Assembly: GCA_040005555.1 (NCBI GenBank)
Contig: JBDTYT010000004.1
Span: forward strand, 1-43,611
DNA from: JBDTYT01 sp040005555
GTDB taxonomy: Bacteria; Actinomycetota; UBA4738; HRBIN12
Reading direction: 5' to 3'
Length of the DNA: 43,611 nucleotides
The notes beneath the pieces are model-generated. The model was not told where the DNA came from, did not search any database, and saw nothing but the letters and a program-made list of their open reading frames with translations. Below, piece after piece: positions 43,425 through 43,611 of the stretch; the first letter of the stretch is position 1, and every line of letters begins with the position of its first letter. Position numbers and translations under genes: made by a program.

Positions 43425-43611
43425 GCGAACTCCTGTCGCATGGTGGAGGACGCTCGGAGGGTCACCTCGGGTGGGAGGAGCCATCCCGAGATGAGGCCGG
43501 CGACCGGCGCCTCGTACGCAACCGCGACGGCGACCGGGTCACCTTGGGAGCCCGACCGGGAGACCGTCACGGTCAGCCGAGCGGGATCCAACCCCGCGGC
43601 GGCGTCGACAG
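43421..43611 (-). CDS. TadE-family protein (partial, N-terminus outside window)
   Basis: The reverse strand reads about 63 codons ending at a TGA at 43421-43423: VDAAAGLDPARLTVTVSRSG, then DPVAVAVAYEAP and a hydrophobic VAGLISGWLLPP, ending TMRQEFA. The strand-turn-hydrophobic pattern near the C-terminus is that of TadE pseudopilins. It overlaps the next TadE-like gene by four bases. The membrane helix and start lie beyond the right edge. Confidence 0.7.
   Translation of the reverse strand, partial: VDAAAGLDPARLTVTVSRSGSQGDPVAVAVAYEAPVAGLISGWLLPPEVTLRASSTMRQEFA

Overview
The window is high-GC DNA that reads like a chromosome segment from a deep-branching actinobacterium (Actinomycetota). The grounds are a dnaK-grpE-dnaJ-hspR operon with an HspR (HAIR-type) operator, a mycobacterial-type bifunctional dCTP deaminase, a DUF5318 protein beside a class A penicillin-binding protein, a FadF-like Fe-S oxidoreductase, and several starts that look leaderless behind a TAnnnT -10 box. 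I see no prophage, insertion sequence or CRISPR array. This taxonomic placement is inference.

Layout. 1-5408 (minus): purine cluster purA-purD-purE-purB-purC-purS; each of the five junctions is a 4-base ATGA or GTGA overlap, and PurE lacks its usual catalytic histidine. 5446-8880: a zinc-ribbon/cyclase/AAA-ATPase/TPR signalling protein. 8967-12147: dodecin, a DUF2090 aldolase-like protein, a metallo-beta-lactamase-fold hydrolase and a divergent MFS exporter. 12151-21553 (minus): one long heat-shock unit dnaK-grpE-dnaJ-hspR-GNAT-clpB that appears to continue into two paralogous membrane-anchored proteins and LemA. 21737-23737 (plus): membrane Fe-S oxidoreductase, probably ETF:menaquinone oxidoreductase. 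23984-25888 (plus): a soluble NarL-type histidine kinase, its regulator and a small poly-Asp protein.

25885-32021 (minus): dcd, trpD, a plus-strand tRNA-Gly(CCC), nth, dnaB, an 809-base non-coding stretch (DnaA-box-like motifs, an 8-bp tandem repeat, a hairpin), then rplI, rpsR, ssb and rpsF. The rpsF start appears to be CTG. 32206-40272 (plus): panB, a second kinase/regulator pair, a 278-base stretch full of hairpins, two overlapping GT-C-type glycosyltransferases, and a third regulator/kinase pair. 40282-43611 (minus): class A PBP with a Ser-Pro tail, DUF5318 protein and two TadE-like pseudopilins, the last one cut by the window edge.

How it fits together. Purine synthesis, protein quality control, replication/translation and envelope biogenesis are housekeeping. 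The accessory signal is three separate two-component pairs, all with LuxR/NarL-type output domains, plus one cyclase-ATPase protein. No complete novel defence or biosynthetic system is visible. The most unusual points are the altered PurE active site, the CTG start of rpsF, the hairpin-rich region at 34663-34841, the dnaB upstream region and the apparent extension of the heat-shock operon into a LemA module.
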